Of a stretch of 64,000 nt of DNA, positions 27,642 to 37,448 are shown piece by piece. The notes under the pieces are model-generated. The model made no database searches, had not been told where the DNA came from, and worked only from the letters and a program-made list of their open reading frames with translations. The first letter of the stretch is position 1, and each line of letters begins with the position of its first letter. A program made the translations under genes and the position numbers. Source of the DNA: Chitinophagales bacterium (GTDB taxonomy: Bacteria > Bacteroidota > Bacteroidia > Chitinophagales > Chitinophagaceae). The stretch lies in contig JAATGQ010000074.1 in assembly GCA_015654595.1 (NCBI GenBank), positions 1-64,000 of the forward strand. Direction: 5' to 3'.

Positions 27642-28760
27642 TCAATCCAACAGCTGGTGAAGCTTTTTATTCAAGGCCTCACCGCGAAGGTTCTTACCAA
27701 TGATGACCCCCTGAGGATCGATCAGTAAATTCGAAGGAATCTGCTCAATATCATATAGCTTGGCAACGGCATTGTTCCAGAACTTCAGATCGGAAAGCTG
27801 CGTCCATTGAAGGCCATCCTTGTGGATAGCCTTAAGCCAGGCATCCTTCGCACCCGGACGATCCAGAGATATGCTCACCACCGTAAAATTTTTGTCATGG
27901 TACTTGCCATAGGCCGCAACGACATTGGGATTCTCGGCGCGACACGGAACACACCAGCTTGCCCAAAAGTCGAGCAGGACATACTTCCCCCTGAATTCCT
28001 TCAACGATACCGGGATCCCGGCAGTATCCGGCTGCGTGAAATCGGGGGCAGTCTTACCTATACCGGTAATGGCGTTGACCGCAATGCTATGAGCAAGCCG
28101 CTTGGCAGGTCCATTGTCCACCGCATCCGGCGACAACTGGGCAAAAAGCTCTGCTTTTTTATCCATATTCAACCGCGGCAATTCCCGCGCAATCAGCAAA
28201 GCAGCTATCGGCGAATGCTTGTGATCGAGCACCCATTGCTTAGTGTATTGTGCCGTCAGGGAATCCAGGATGATATATCGGCTTTGCATAGTGGAAAATC
28301 CAACGCTATCGTTGTTTTTTCGCATCCGGATGCTCTTTTCGATCAACGAATCTTTTTCCGCATATACGCTATGCTCCCTCTTATACTTCGCAAAAGCATT
28401 ATAATCAGCCTGACCATGGCCGCCGGTTACAACAGCATCCTGCAATGAATAAGAGGCTTTTATGTTGATGTCCCCTTCATCCAGGTAAATAAGCAGGAAG
28501 GGGACTTTCAGCTTATTTGCGCCAAACCGGATAATGTACAGGTCGCCCTGCCCCTTGGCTACCGGCATGGAAATTTTGAACTTCCCATCTTCTGCCTGCA
28601 CCGAATCCATCTGGCGGCTCTCGTTGAACGCTACACAATACACCCAGGTTCCAGGCTTCAGGTCACTGATAATACCCGTGATCCTCACAGGCAAAGCCTC
28701 CTGGGCAAACCCCAGAATGCCATATAATAAACCAATCAAAGAGAAGCATACTTTTCGCAT
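27642..28760 (-). CDS. TlpA-like thiol-disulfide oxidoreductase with N-terminal DUF4369-like domain
   Basis: 372 residues. MRKVCFSLIGLLYGILGFAQ is a signal peptide. A DUF4369-like beta domain (about 25-115) is followed by a helical linker and an AhpC/TSA-thioredoxin fold (about 235-372) with the redox centre WASWCVPC, C270 and C273, and the cis-proline region EQIPSNLLIDPQG. A periplasmic reductant role is expected. It is the last gene after susC-susD, as is common in these loci, separated by 112 bases that hold an 18-base direct repeat. Confidence 0.9.
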   Translation of the reverse strand: MRKVCFSLIGLLYGILGFAQEALPVRITGIISDLKPGTWVYCVAFNESRQMDSVQAEDGKFKISMPVAKGQGDLYIIRFGANKLKVPFLLIYLDEGDINIKASYSLQDAVVTGGHGQADYNAFAKYKREHSVYAEKDSLIEKSIRMRKNNDSVGFSTMQSRYIILDSLTAQYTKQWVLDHKHSPIAALLIARELPRLNMDKKAELFAQLSPDAVDNGPAKRLAHSIAVNAITGIGKTAPDFTQPDTAGIPVSLKEFRGKYVLLDFWASWCVPCRAENPNVVAAYGKYHDKNFTVVSISLDRPGAKDAWLKAIHKDGLQWTQLSDLKFWNNAVAKLYDIEQIPSNLLIDPQGVIIGKNLRGEALNKKLHQLLD

Positions 28761-28795
28761 AGTTATCGTGTTTATTTTACTGATTATTTTAGGCG

Positions 28796-28839
28796 TTATC
28801 GATCAAAATGAGGTCATCATCTTATCGATCAAAATGAGG
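28796..28839. repeat. 18-base exact direct repeat, period 26
   Basis: TTATCGATCAAAATGAGG occurs at 28796-28813 and 28822-28839, between susD and the TlpA-like gene. It may be a binding site pair or a slippage scar. Confidence 0.8.
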
Positions 28840-28872
28840 GATCATAAGCGTTGGTCATAATGGATGGTCACC

Positions 28873-30351
28873 TTATGGATTGTTGACCATCCCTGGGTTA
28901 TCGTTGATCACTTCCGTCGGAAACCGCAGCGTAAAACGCTGTGGCTGCTGCAGGGTAAATGTCTGGGGACCGGACGCAGACCTGTATAAATGAGTATAGG
29001 TCGCTCCGCTGAACAATGGATCGCCAGACAACCGGCGCATATCGAACCAACGCATACCCAATAGACCAAACTCGCGCAGCCTTTCCTGGATAACATAGAC
29101 GATTAGCTCGTTTTGGGACATGCCGTGCGCAACAGCGGCATCCGCCGAAGCCATTCTCGTCTGCCTAAGCGCCTGCAGATCAGCGATAGCAGCCGACATT
29201 GCACCCGTACGCGCTTCACATTCCGCACGCATCAGGTACATATCCGGCAAATTGACGCCATAAATATTACAATAGAAGGGACCAATCCTTCGAAGATCAC
29301 CCGCCGTATCCACAGCAGAAGCCCCGCCTAAAGAAAGGGTCGAATAAAAATCCAGCCGCAGATCGGAAGAATCGAATAGACTGGTAAAAGTCTTGGCCGC
29401 AAGCGCAGCCCCCCATTCGGCATTAAGACAATAAAACGGCTTGGCAAACACCGCTTCCTTATCCGTATTCGAATTGCTGAAGCCTGTTATATACAATTTA
29501 TTCGTCGTACCCGCCACATAACTGTAGGCCCCCGTAGGTGTCATTTCCACCGCCAGATTATAGAGCGCTACCGGCTGACCCGTATTTTGAGCCAGATCAG
29601 CAAAAGCCGCATCCAATTCGGTTAAAGCACTGTCATATTTACCCATGAACCAATAGGCCTTGCCCAGGATCGCTTCCGCCGCCGGACGCGACATCCGGTA
29701 TTTATTGGTCACGGAAAGCGGAAGCCAGGGAATCGCCCCCGCCAGGTTCTGCACGATGAATTGATAGGTACCCTCTACCGTACCACGGGAAAAAGCTGTC
29801 GTCGTCACATCGGAAGCCGTCACGATCGGAAATCCAGGATCTGTTCCGGAAGAAGCAGAACTGTAAGGCGCCCCGAAATAATTAATCAGCCACAGATAAG
29901 ACCATGCCCGGTCAGCCATCGCTTCCGCCCGGATAGCCGCCGGGCTTTCCGTATCGCCGGCACTATCCGCCGCCGACATGACCTCATTGATCACCTTGTT
30001 ATACGTATAGACAGGCCCCAGAAAAGCATACATCTCCCCGGCATGCTCCGTAGGCTGATAGACATCCGTCGCCCACTCGAAACCATACAGCAAATGCTGA
30101 TACGTAGCATTGGATGCTACAGAGGCAAGCGTAGGATCGATAGCTACCGCCTCATCTCCCATCATAATACCGATTTCCGGATCATAAGAAGAATTCAGGG
30201 TAGTTATATCCAGCAATTTGTCGTAATCGACGACATTCTGCGCCACCGCAAATCCTTTAGGCGTCGGCTCGAGAAAACCTTTGGAACAAGCGCTGACCGC
30301 GCCTGCCATACAAAAAATTACCAGGTGTAATAAAGTTCTTTGGATATTCAT
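28873..30351 (-). CDS. SusD/RagB family nutrient-binding outer membrane lipoprotein
   Basis: 492 residues. Lipoprotein signal with the lipobox ending VSAC at about residue 22, then the SusD start SKGFLEPTPKG. TPR-like helices (RAEAMADRAWSYLWLINYFG, RPAAEAILGKAYWFMGKYD) and the C-terminal ERLREFGLLGMRWFDMRR are typical. It forms the lid of the SusC transporter at the cell surface; the substrate is unknown. susC is 26 bases upstream and no glycan-degrading enzyme is nearby. Confidence 0.94.
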   Translation of the reverse strand: MNIQRTLLHLVIFCMAGAVSACSKGFLEPTPKGFAVAQNVVDYDKLLDITTLNSSYDPEIGIMMGDEAVAIDPTLASVASNATYQHLLYGFEWATDVYQPTEHAGEMYAFLGPVYTYNKVINEVMSAADSAGDTESPAAIRAEAMADRAWSYLWLINYFGAPYSSASSGTDPGFPIVTASDVTTTAFSRGTVEGTYQFIVQNLAGAIPWLPLSVTNKYRMSRPAAEAILGKAYWFMGKYDSALTELDAAFADLAQNTGQPVALYNLAVEMTPTGAYSYVAGTTNKLYITGFSNSNTDKEAVFAKPFYCLNAEWGAALAAKTFTSLFDSSDLRLDFYSTLSLGGASAVDTAGDLRRIGPFYCNIYGVNLPDMYLMRAECEARTGAMSAAIADLQALRQTRMASADAAVAHGMSQNELIVYVIQERLREFGLLGMRWFDMRRLSGDPLFSGATYTHLYRSASGPQTFTLQQPQRFTLRFPTEVINDNPGMVNNP

Positions 30352-30377
30352 ATCACTCGATTGATACTGTTAAATGA

Positions 30378-33300
30378 TTAGAAAGTTACGTGCGCACCGA
30401 CGCTAAGCATATCCTGCCCCACCGGCAAGGTCCGGACCGGGTAATTGAACCCATTGGCCCCCGCACCCGCATCCCTGCTTTGCAGGAATTCAGGATCTAT
30501 ACCGAAATGATTAGCTCGCCACAATAGCACATTTGAAATACCCGCACGCACCGATATGCCTTTGATCCTTGTTCTTCCAAACCAGGCAGCCGGAACAGCA
30601 TAAGACAAGGATAAATCACGCAGCTTCGCAAAGGAAGCACTGACGACATTCTGAGCCGCAAATATGTAATAGTTGAAGTCATAAGAGGCCGCCGACACCG
30701 CATTCTGCTGGAAACCGGGAATATTTGTCCTCTTCTCATCCCCAGGCTGCTTCCATCGGTTCGCCATCGCACCTGCAAGATTGGTGGTCACGTTACCGGA
30801 AAACGTGCTGGGCACGTCCCGGCGCATTACATTGCCTCCTTCGAAAATGATGTTTGCCGTCAGTGTGAAAGCCTTATATCTGAAGGTATTGATCAAGCCG
30901 CCTTCCCACAAAGGCTGATAACTCCCTTTATTGATCATATCAGCCGGAGTAGCGACATTCTTCTTGCCGGTAACAGAACCATTCGCCAGCTTTATCTGAG
31001 GATGCCCGGCAGAATCCAGACCAGCATAATTATAAGCGAAAATCGTCTGGGCAGGATGCCCCACCACATATGTAGTCGACGTGCTGATCATCTGCGAACC
31101 CAGCGTGTAAGGAACTGAACTCAATATTTTGGTGATCTTGTTTTTATTATACCCCAGATTTACCGTCGTGCTCCAGGAAAAATCCCGCTGTTTGACATTC
31201 AAAGAAGTCACACCCAGCTCCACCCCCTTGTTTTCCATATCGCCATAATTCCCTGTGATCGTAGCGTAACCCGTGAAAGGATCCAGCGGCAAAAGGCCGA
31301 TAAGATTGCTTGTTTTTTTCTCGTAAAGATCGATCGAGCCGGAAAGTCTGTCCTGCAGTACACTGAAATCCAAACCAAGATTGGCCGTCTTCGTCTCCTC
31401 CCAGGTAAGAGCCCTGTTCGCAGGCGTAGAAATCGTCAGACCCCCATTCGGAAAAATGGCCGAAGAAGTTGCTGTCAGAATATCGAAAGATGCAGCAGAG
31501 CCCGGAGAAGGCGCATTCCCTGTAATCCCATAAGTGGCCCGGATCGATAGCCGGTTCAACCATTGCAAAGGATCCATCCATTTTTCATCCGATAGCAGCC
31601 ACGCAGCCCCGGCACTCCATACCGGCCTGCGCTGCGCCGACCGGTCCTCCCCAAAAAGACTGGACTGATCGTTCCGCCAGCTGCCATTGACCGTATACTT
31701 TCGGTCAAATGTGTAAGCGCCATTGGCATAATAAGAAACGAAACGGTAATCACTCTCGGCAACCGTATAGTTGTGGGGAATGATCTTGATGCCCGAATTG
31801 ACCGTCTCTACAGGGTTGGTGACAACAGTAGTAGAAAGCGAAGCATAATTGATCGGCGTATATGTCAGCAGCTGAGGATCGTAACCATATTCGGTTAAGG
31901 TATACAAATCAGAAAGATTCTTCTGCGCTTCCTGGCCCAATAGCAATGTCAGCTGATGCTTCCCAAAGAAATTCTTGTCGTAAACCAATTGATTGCGAAC
32001 GGTCCAATTGGTAGTTTTGCTGTTATAGGTCTTATACAGACCGCCCGTCATAGGCAGGTAATGGGTCGGAGCACCCCCGGCTGTGGCCGGCCGCGAAGTC
32101 GCAGCCAGCTGAAGAGACCGGACCGTCCAGCTATCCGCATCATCAAAACTGGTAGACTGACCATTGTCCTTCTCCATTCCATAGACACCTTCGAACCTTA
32201 GCCCATCGATTAAACGAATTGTAATGCCCGCATTCACCCTCGTGTTGAGTGAAGTACTGTCCGTATAGCCATTATTGGCCTCGTCCAATGGAATATAAGC
32301 AGTGCCTATCCCACTCAATGCCTGGTAATTGGCAGCTATTGAATCAGAAAAGTGTAACCACGAAAGATTGAGATTCTGTCCCTTATTGCGATATAACGCA
32401 TAAGGAACAACGCTGAGGTCGGTGGCGGGACGTACGCTCGAATATCGCTTACCCGACGACTCATTGTCTTTTACCTGTGCAATGAGATAAACCTGCACCC
32501 GCTTGCTGAAATTGAAATCATTACGCAGCAGCAAATTGTAATTGTGGTTATGATCGGCAGGGGTGTTGTCAAGGTTATCGGTGAACGAAAATGACGCCCG
32601 CAGACTGTAAAGGCCGCCGCCGCCTGCCACAGACAATGTGTGATTGCCCAATACCGGGGCCCGGTAGAACAAAGACCTGATCTGGTGGGTATTGTCGATA
32701 CCGGCAAGACTGTCCAGCGAAGCTGACGCCTGGGCAGAAGAAATCTTTCCAAGGTATTCGTTACGCAGAATCTGGTAATGCGGAGGAACGGCCGTCAGCC
32801 CAGGTGTATTATCCAATGGTGTATTTCCAGCCCAGAAAGCAGGCGTATAGATCTCCTGCATCGCCTGGATATACTGCCTGCTATCCATCAGCCGGAGATA
32901 ACCGAAATCGGGTTTTTGCTGAAAACTATAATTGACATCATAATCCACCTGCAACTGGTTTCCATGCGCCCTTCGGGTAGTGATCACGATCACTCCATTG
33001 GCCGCACGCGCTCCCCAGATAGACGCAGCAGTAGCATCCTTCAGCACAGTGATCGATTCCACATCGTTGTAATTGATGTCATTGATGTTGTTGGCCGGCA
33101 AACCATCCACTACATATAAAGGAGAAGTCCCCGCATTGATAGAGGTGATCCCCCGGATCGTAATGCCCGGCTGCGTAGGTGAATTGTTGATGACCAGGCC
33201 CGGAACAAGTCCGTCCAGCCGGCTGATCAGGCTTGCGCCACCGGAATTGGCAACCGAAAAACTCTTTATATCGGGGTTATAAAAGGCCCCCGCACTTCTC

Positions 33301-33989
33301 TCTCGCGATAACGTCTGGTATCCCGTATTGATCGTCACCTTATCCAGCTCATGCTCGCTTAATCGCATGACAACGTTGAGCGGCCCGGCTTCGCCTACTA
33401 CCACCGCCTGCGTCTTATAACCGACATAGCTGAACACGATCCTGTCTCCCTTTTGCGCAAGCAGCCTGAATTCTCCATTCGCATCGGTAAGCGTATAACC
33501 ATTGGCACGACCCCGGTTCTCATCCAGGACACTGACGTTCTGCAGGGGATGTCCCGCAGAATCCGTGACGCGCCCCCTGATAGTCTCCAGAGCAAAAACC
33601 CCTTGGACTCCCCCGCTGGCTGAGACCCCCGAACGGGGAATGATAACAATATTCCTGCCCTCCATCTCATAGGTATAAGGAAGACCACTCAGAATTTTAT
33701 CCAGTGCGTCCCGAAGCGATACATCCTTTAGATCTACATCGATCGGCTTAGTCTTTTCCAGGCTCGTTTCCGACCAGAAAATAGTATACCCGGTTTGTTT
33801 GTGAATTTCCCTGAGAGATGCAGATACACTGATCTGCTTTTTAGTAAGCGTCACCCTTTGCCCCATGCTTCTGGCACTGACATGCACGATGGCTAAAGTA
33901 AGGAAGAGAGCAGTTAATTTCATGAAGCGTAAAATAGTATGCACACAGGAAACCCGTACGCATAAAATTTGAGCAAAAATTTTATACAT
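30378..33989 (-). CDS. SusC/RagA TonB-linked outer membrane protein with STN domain
   Basis: 1203 residues. After the signal region (Met at 33923 is an alternative start, MKLTALFLTLAIVHVSARS) come an STN/secretin-like signalling domain (about 45-118), a carboxypeptidase-regulatory-like domain (about 135-210, IRGRVTDSAGHPLQNVSV), the plug (about 215-340, TVLKDATAASIWGARAANG) and a 22-strand-type barrel ending SVGAHVTF. The STN domain is the part that touches FecR, so this is a transducer that can signal import through FecR to the sigma factor. Energised by TonB. Confidence 0.95.
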   Translation of the reverse strand: MYKIFAQILCVRVSCVHTILRFMKLTALFLTLAIVHVSARSMGQRVTLTKKQISVSASLREIHKQTGYTIFWSETSLEKTKPIDVDLKDVSLRDALDKILSGLPYTYEMEGRNIVIIPRSGVSASGGVQGVFALETIRGRVTDSAGHPLQNVSVLDENRGRANGYTLTDANGEFRLLAQKGDRIVFSYVGYKTQAVVVGEAGPLNVVMRLSEHELDKVTINTGYQTLSRERSAGAFYNPDIKSFSVANSGGASLISRLDGLVPGLVINNSPTQPGITIRGITSINAGTSPLYVVDGLPANNINDINYNDVESITVLKDATAASIWGARAANGVIVITTRRAHGNQLQVDYDVNYSFQQKPDFGYLRLMDSRQYIQAMQEIYTPAFWAGNTPLDNTPGLTAVPPHYQILRNEYLGKISSAQASASLDSLAGIDNTHQIRSLFYRAPVLGNHTLSVAGGGGLYSLRASFSFTDNLDNTPADHNHNYNLLLRNDFNFSKRVQVYLIAQVKDNESSGKRYSSVRPATDLSVVPYALYRNKGQNLNLSWLHFSDSIAANYQALSGIGTAYIPLDEANNGYTDSTSLNTRVNAGITIRLIDGLRFEGVYGMEKDNGQSTSFDDADSWTVRSLQLAATSRPATAGGAPTHYLPMTGGLYKTYNSKTTNWTVRNQLVYDKNFFGKHQLTLLLGQEAQKNLSDLYTLTEYGYDPQLLTYTPINYASLSTTVVTNPVETVNSGIKIIPHNYTVAESDYRFVSYYANGAYTFDRKYTVNGSWRNDQSSLFGEDRSAQRRPVWSAGAAWLLSDEKWMDPLQWLNRLSIRATYGITGNAPSPGSAASFDILTATSSAIFPNGGLTISTPANRALTWEETKTANLGLDFSVLQDRLSGSIDLYEKKTSNLIGLLPLDPFTGYATITGNYGDMENKGVELGVTSLNVKQRDFSWSTTVNLGYNKNKITKILSSVPYTLGSQMISTSTTYVVGHPAQTIFAYNYAGLDSAGHPQIKLANGSVTGKKNVATPADMINKGSYQPLWEGGLINTFRYKAFTLTANIIFEGGNVMRRDVPSTFSGNVTTNLAGAMANRWKQPGDEKRTNIPGFQQNAVSAASYDFNYYIFAAQNVVSASFAKLRDLSLSYAVPAAWFGRTRIKGISVRAGISNVLLWRANHFGIDPEFLQSRDAGAGANGFNYPVRTLPVGQDMLSVGAHVTF

Positions 33990-34048
33990 TTGTTTGTCTG
34001 TTTAAATAGAAGGGATGTTAAGCCACCAGCTTCGTTTAACAGATCTAT

Positions 34049-34072
34049 ACGGAGGTGTAACGGCACCTCCGT
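34049..34072. terminator. hairpin between fecR and susC
   Basis: ACGGAGGTG pairs with CACCTCCGT around a six-base loop. It has little T tract on the minus strand and GTCGTTTTT on the plus strand. It could limit read-through from sigma-fecR into susC. The rest of 33990-34145 shows nothing. Confidence 0.5.
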
Positions 34073-34145
34073 GTCGTTTTTACGAAGCAGCTAATTTTGG
34101 TAAAAATGTATTGAGCAGTTTGTTTTATTTCATGCTTCCTGGGAT

Positions 34146-35363
34146 TTATTTAGTGATTATAATTTGGTTGCCATTCATTTTAAAACGCACATTCCCCGCT
34201 TTGCCTAATAGATTCAGAACCTCCGATACACGGGATAACCTCGGAATACTGCCTGCGAACACCTGGTCTTCCTGCGAATGATCCTCAAATACTACGTCTA
34301 CATCATACCATCTCGCGATTTCCCTCATGATGCTGGCGAGATTCTTGTTGTCGAACATAAAATAGCCATTCTTCCAGGCAATCGCCGCTTCAGGATCAAT
34401 CGCGGCAGCAGTAAGAACCCCCTGCTTGTTAATGGATTGCTGATCCGCATGCAGGACCTTATTGCCGCCTGACGTCTCTACCCGGACCGCACCCTCTGTC
34501 ACCGTAGTCAGAATCCCAGGCTCATCCTTATAGGCATTGATGTTGAACTGTGTTCCCAGAACCTTCACCGTTTGCCTGCCGGTGACGACCTCGAATGGCA
34601 GTTTGGAGTTGGCCGACACCTCGAAAAATCCTTCTCCGGAAAGCTCGACTTTGCGTTCCCGCTCTCTGAAAACGACCGGGTACTTCAAAGTCGACTCCGA
34701 ATTGAGCCACACATGAGAGCCATCCGGTAAAGTCACCCGGAATTGTTCGTGCCTGGCCGTGGTCAGCATATTTATCACCGGGACATTGAGATCGGTACTG
34801 GCCTGCTCCTTACGATAAACGATCTCCCCCTTGTCCGTCTGTTCAATAACCATCCCGCCTTCCCTCGCGAGGGTCACCCCTATCCCCCGGTCACGGATAG
34901 CCCCACTATCCTGGCTCCCCTCCTCGTTAACGGCATCCCCCAGCCGTATCTTCCGGCCGTCAGCCAATGTGAGCGTCGCTGTATAGGCTGCCGGAGCTAT
35001 ATCTACCACACTTTGATTAGCCGTTTGCCCCTTTCCCTTATCACCAGTATGAAACCACATTACGCCGGCAAAGATGATCACCACTGCCGCCGCCCCGGCA
35101 GCATAAAAATAAATCCACTTTGAAACAGGACGCTTTTCAGATAATACCCGTCCTCGCTTTACGACCTCATCCAACACCTTTTCTTTATCGGTTAGCCCGT
35201 CCACACGGTATGCCGGGTTACTAAATGCTGCCTTCATAAGCTCATCCATCAAAGCCGCATGCCCGGGCCGAATAAACTCCTTCCTGAGCTCCAGCAGCTC
35301 TTCCCCCGAAAGCAACCCCTCGAGATAGCCAGTAAACAATTGTTTGAGCCGATCTTCAGTCAT
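34146..35363 (-). CDS. FecR family anti-sigma factor
   Basis: 405 residues. The N-terminal cytoplasmic part (about 1-85) binds the sigma factor; one membrane helix follows (WIYFYAAGAAAVVIIFAGVM, about 83-103); the periplasmic FecR domain has FRVTLPDGSHVWLNSESTL and GEGFFEVS, and the last 75 residues form a DUF4974/STN-like region. It holds the sigma factor until the STN domain of SusC signals ligand. Encoded 91 bases after the sigma gene and before susC. Confidence 0.95.
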   Translation of the reverse strand: MTEDRLKQLFTGYLEGLLSGEELLELRKEFIRPGHAALMDELMKAAFSNPAYRVDGLTDKEKVLDEVVKRGRVLSEKRPVSKWIYFYAAGAAAVVIIFAGVMWFHTGDKGKGQTANQSVVDIAPAAYTATLTLADGRKIRLGDAVNEEGSQDSGAIRDRGIGVTLAREGGMVIEQTDKGEIVYRKEQASTDLNVPVINMLTTARHEQFRVTLPDGSHVWLNSESTLKYPVVFRERERKVELSGEGFFEVSANSKLPFEVVTGRQTVKVLGTQFNINAYKDEPGILTTVTEGAVRVETSGGNKVLHADQQSINKQGVLTAAAIDPEAAIAWKNGYFMFDNKNLASIMREIARWYDVDVVFEDHSQEDQVFAGSIPRLSRVSEVLNLLGKAGNVRFKMNGNQIIITK

Positions 35364-35454
35364 AAGATAATATGTTATAATACGTCATCTGAGCGCACTT
35401 ATGAATAATGACGACAAATCACTATAACCTAAGACAAGAAATGATGAAATTTTA

Positions 35455-36063
35455 TTAAAATTCCTTACGAATAGCAATAATGAAAAGAATAGCCGGAAGG
35501 ATGCTGAGTGTATTGCTTGTATTCCGAGCCATAAAAATCCGGATCTCCTGGAGGGCCCGGACGATATACGTCTTGGAAGAAGTGATGGATATCCCAAGAC
35601 GCGCTGCTATCTGCTCATGGGTAAGACCTTCCTGGCGACTGAGCAGAAAAACCAATTTTACCTTTCCCTTCAGACTGTCAACAGCCGTTTGAAGAGAAAC
35701 CTGCAGCTCGCGAAATTCCAGCTGCCCAAGCGGGTCCTGCCCCTCGTCAATAAAAAAATGCAGGAGCTTGTCCAGGTTTTCTTCTGAAAAAACTTTTATC
35801 CGTAAATAATCTACAATCGTATTTCGGGAAATAGTATAAATATAGGCAGCCGCATTTCGAACCTCAGGCAGCTTGTGCCTGTTCTCCCATATCTTGATAA
35901 AGATCTCCTGGCTAAGATCGAGGGCGAGCTCGTGTGATTTGGTCATATGCAGGCAGGTTCCATAAACCTGGTCCCAATGAAGATGAAAAAAACTGGTAAA
36001 GGCATCTTTGTCGCCGTCCGCCACCTTTTTCAACACTCCTTTACTATTCAGCTCCCTTACCAT
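35455..36063 (-). CDS. ECF RNA polymerase sigma factor
   Basis: 202 residues. Region 2 contains ELALDLSQEIFIKIWENRHK and region 4 the HTH around LTHEQIAARLGISITSSKTY. It is of the FecI-like group found beside FecR and SusC in Bacteroidota. The C-terminus adds a hydrophobic tail, TLSILPAILFIIAIRKEF, longer than in a minimal ECF factor and perhaps membrane-seeking. Likely drives the fecR-susC-susD-tlpA genes and itself. Confidence 0.94.
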   Translation of the reverse strand: MVRELNSKGVLKKVADGDKDAFTSFFHLHWDQVYGTCLHMTKSHELALDLSQEIFIKIWENRHKLPEVRNAAAYIYTISRNTIVDYLRIKVFSEENLDKLLHFFIDEGQDPLGQLEFRELQVSLQTAVDSLKGKVKLVFLLSRQEGLTHEQIAARLGISITSSKTYIVRALQEIRIFMARNTSNTLSILPAILFIIAIRKEF

Positions 36064-36364
36064 ATCGACGAAGGTAAAAAATTTCTGGTTCTTCAGGCAA
36101 CCGAAGCCGCTTACAGCATTTCACTTCCACATTCTCACTTCCCCTTTCAATAACCCGCCCGCTCCTATATTCTCAACCTGGCTCACTTCTACATCCACTC
36201 CCTCGACGGCCTATACATCTCCCCCCTCCGCAGCGGCAACCTCGCCCCCCACCTCGCATCTCGCGGCCCCAGAGGCAATCCTCGCCCCTGCCTCACCCTC
36301 ATCTCCAACGCGGCTCCCGGCGCCCACCTCACCTCTCGCCCCACACCTCCCCCGGCCGCCCCAT
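36064..36364. other. pyrimidine-rich spacer
   Basis: About 300 bases between cmk and the sigma gene. From 36130 the + strand is nearly all C and T. Short open frames occur, but codon pattern and lack of a start give no support for a gene. Confidence 0.5.
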
Positions 36365-37039
36365 CTACATCCGTTCCCTCGCCCACTTCTTCGCAATCTC
36401 CAGCTGCTCCTTCATCGTCAGATGCGAATTATCCAGCACGATTGCATCCTCTGCCTGTCGCAAAGGACTCACCTCCCGGTGGCTGTCTATATAATCCCGA
36501 TGCGCCAGATTTGCCTTTACCTCCTCCAGCGTTACGTTCGGGTTCTTTTCATACAATTCCTTAAATCTGCGCCGCACCCGCACATCTTCGTCCGCCGTCA
36601 TAAAGATCTTCAGCTCCGCATTCGGAAAAACCGTTGTCCCAATATCCCTCCCATCCATTACAATCCCCTTGTGCTTACCCATTTCCTGCTGACGCGCTAC
36701 CGCAAAGGTCCTGACATCCTTTACCGCCGCCACCTCACTCACCTTCTCCGCAATGACCAGGTCCCGGATCACATACTCCACATTCTCACCATTCAACCAC
36801 ATCTCCGTCTGGCCATTCTTATGATTGGTCGCAAACTCCAGCTTGATATCCTTTAAGGCCGCATCCACAGCATTCACATCCTCCCAATCCACATGATGCC
36901 GCAAAAAATAAAGCGTGATCGCCCGATACATAGCCCCGCTGTCGATGTACACAAAGTGCAGCTCCTTCGCCAATTGCTTCGCCAGCGTACTCTTCCCGCA
37001 TGACGACCAGCCGTCGATAGTGATGATGATCTTTTCCAT
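36365..37039 (-). CDS. cmk: cytidylate kinase
   Basis: Phosphorylates CMP and dCMP with ATP. 224 residues from MEKIIITIDGWSSCGKST; P-loop GWSSCGKST at 9-17, SGAMYRAITLYF, DGRDIGTTVFPNAELKIFMTA and the LID region RRRFKELYEKN are present. The frame is open to 37243, but that extension runs through the dispersed repeat and should not be included. No terminator was obvious at the 3' end. Confidence 0.95.
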   Translation of the reverse strand: MEKIIITIDGWSSCGKSTLAKQLAKELHFVYIDSGAMYRAITLYFLRHHVDWEDVNAVDAALKDIKLEFATNHKNGQTEMWLNGENVEYVIRDLVIAEKVSEVAAVKDVRTFAVARQQEMGKHKGIVMDGRDIGTTVFPNAELKIFMTADEDVRVRRRFKELYEKNPNVTLEEVKANLAHRDYIDSHREVSPLRQAEDAIVLDNSHLTMKEQLEIAKKWARERM

Positions 37040-37104
37040 TTCGTACACAAAAATGCAGAAAAAAAACCAACCGCAATCAGGCTTCTTTCCGCAGCATAAG
37101 GTCT

Positions 37105-37409
37105 GGGCGCCTCCCTCCGGGACCCTCGTTCCTCGGCCCCTCCGGGCCGGGCTGTCCGCCGTGCACGGCACGCTGCTCCCATCCCTGGCGCTTTCCCAAA
37201 CGCAGGGACCGCACCCTCTTCTCCCCCACACACACTTTAACAAAACCCGCCCTTCAGCGACCGAGGCCGCGGGGTATGCCGGGCAAGGCGCCTTGCATGG
37301 ATCGCCTGGCTATCTCCCTCGTCGATCAAACGTCGGCCCAACAAGGCCCAACCGCTCAATCACAATCATGCACAGCGCCGGAGCGGTCATGCCCCGCGGC
37401 CCCCAGCCC
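37105..37409. repeat. dispersed two-block intergenic repeat, copy B
   Basis: Block 1 (37105-37191) and block 2 (37281-37409) align with copy A at 3072-3159 and 3293-3420. Block 2 opens with a perfect palindrome GCAAGGCGCCTTGC (37283-37296), imperfect in copy A. The 89-base middle differs from copy A. As in copy A, it lies just downstream of a terminator (here of clpC) and upstream of a minus-strand gene. Confidence 0.75.
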
Positions 37410-37448
37410 AAAAACACAGCTGACAACCCCACTCCCAAAAACAAAAGA

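Noticed and set aside
34015-34281. 88-residue plus-strand frame
   Set aside because: Overlaps the fecR 3' end and a terminator-like hairpin; no coding support.
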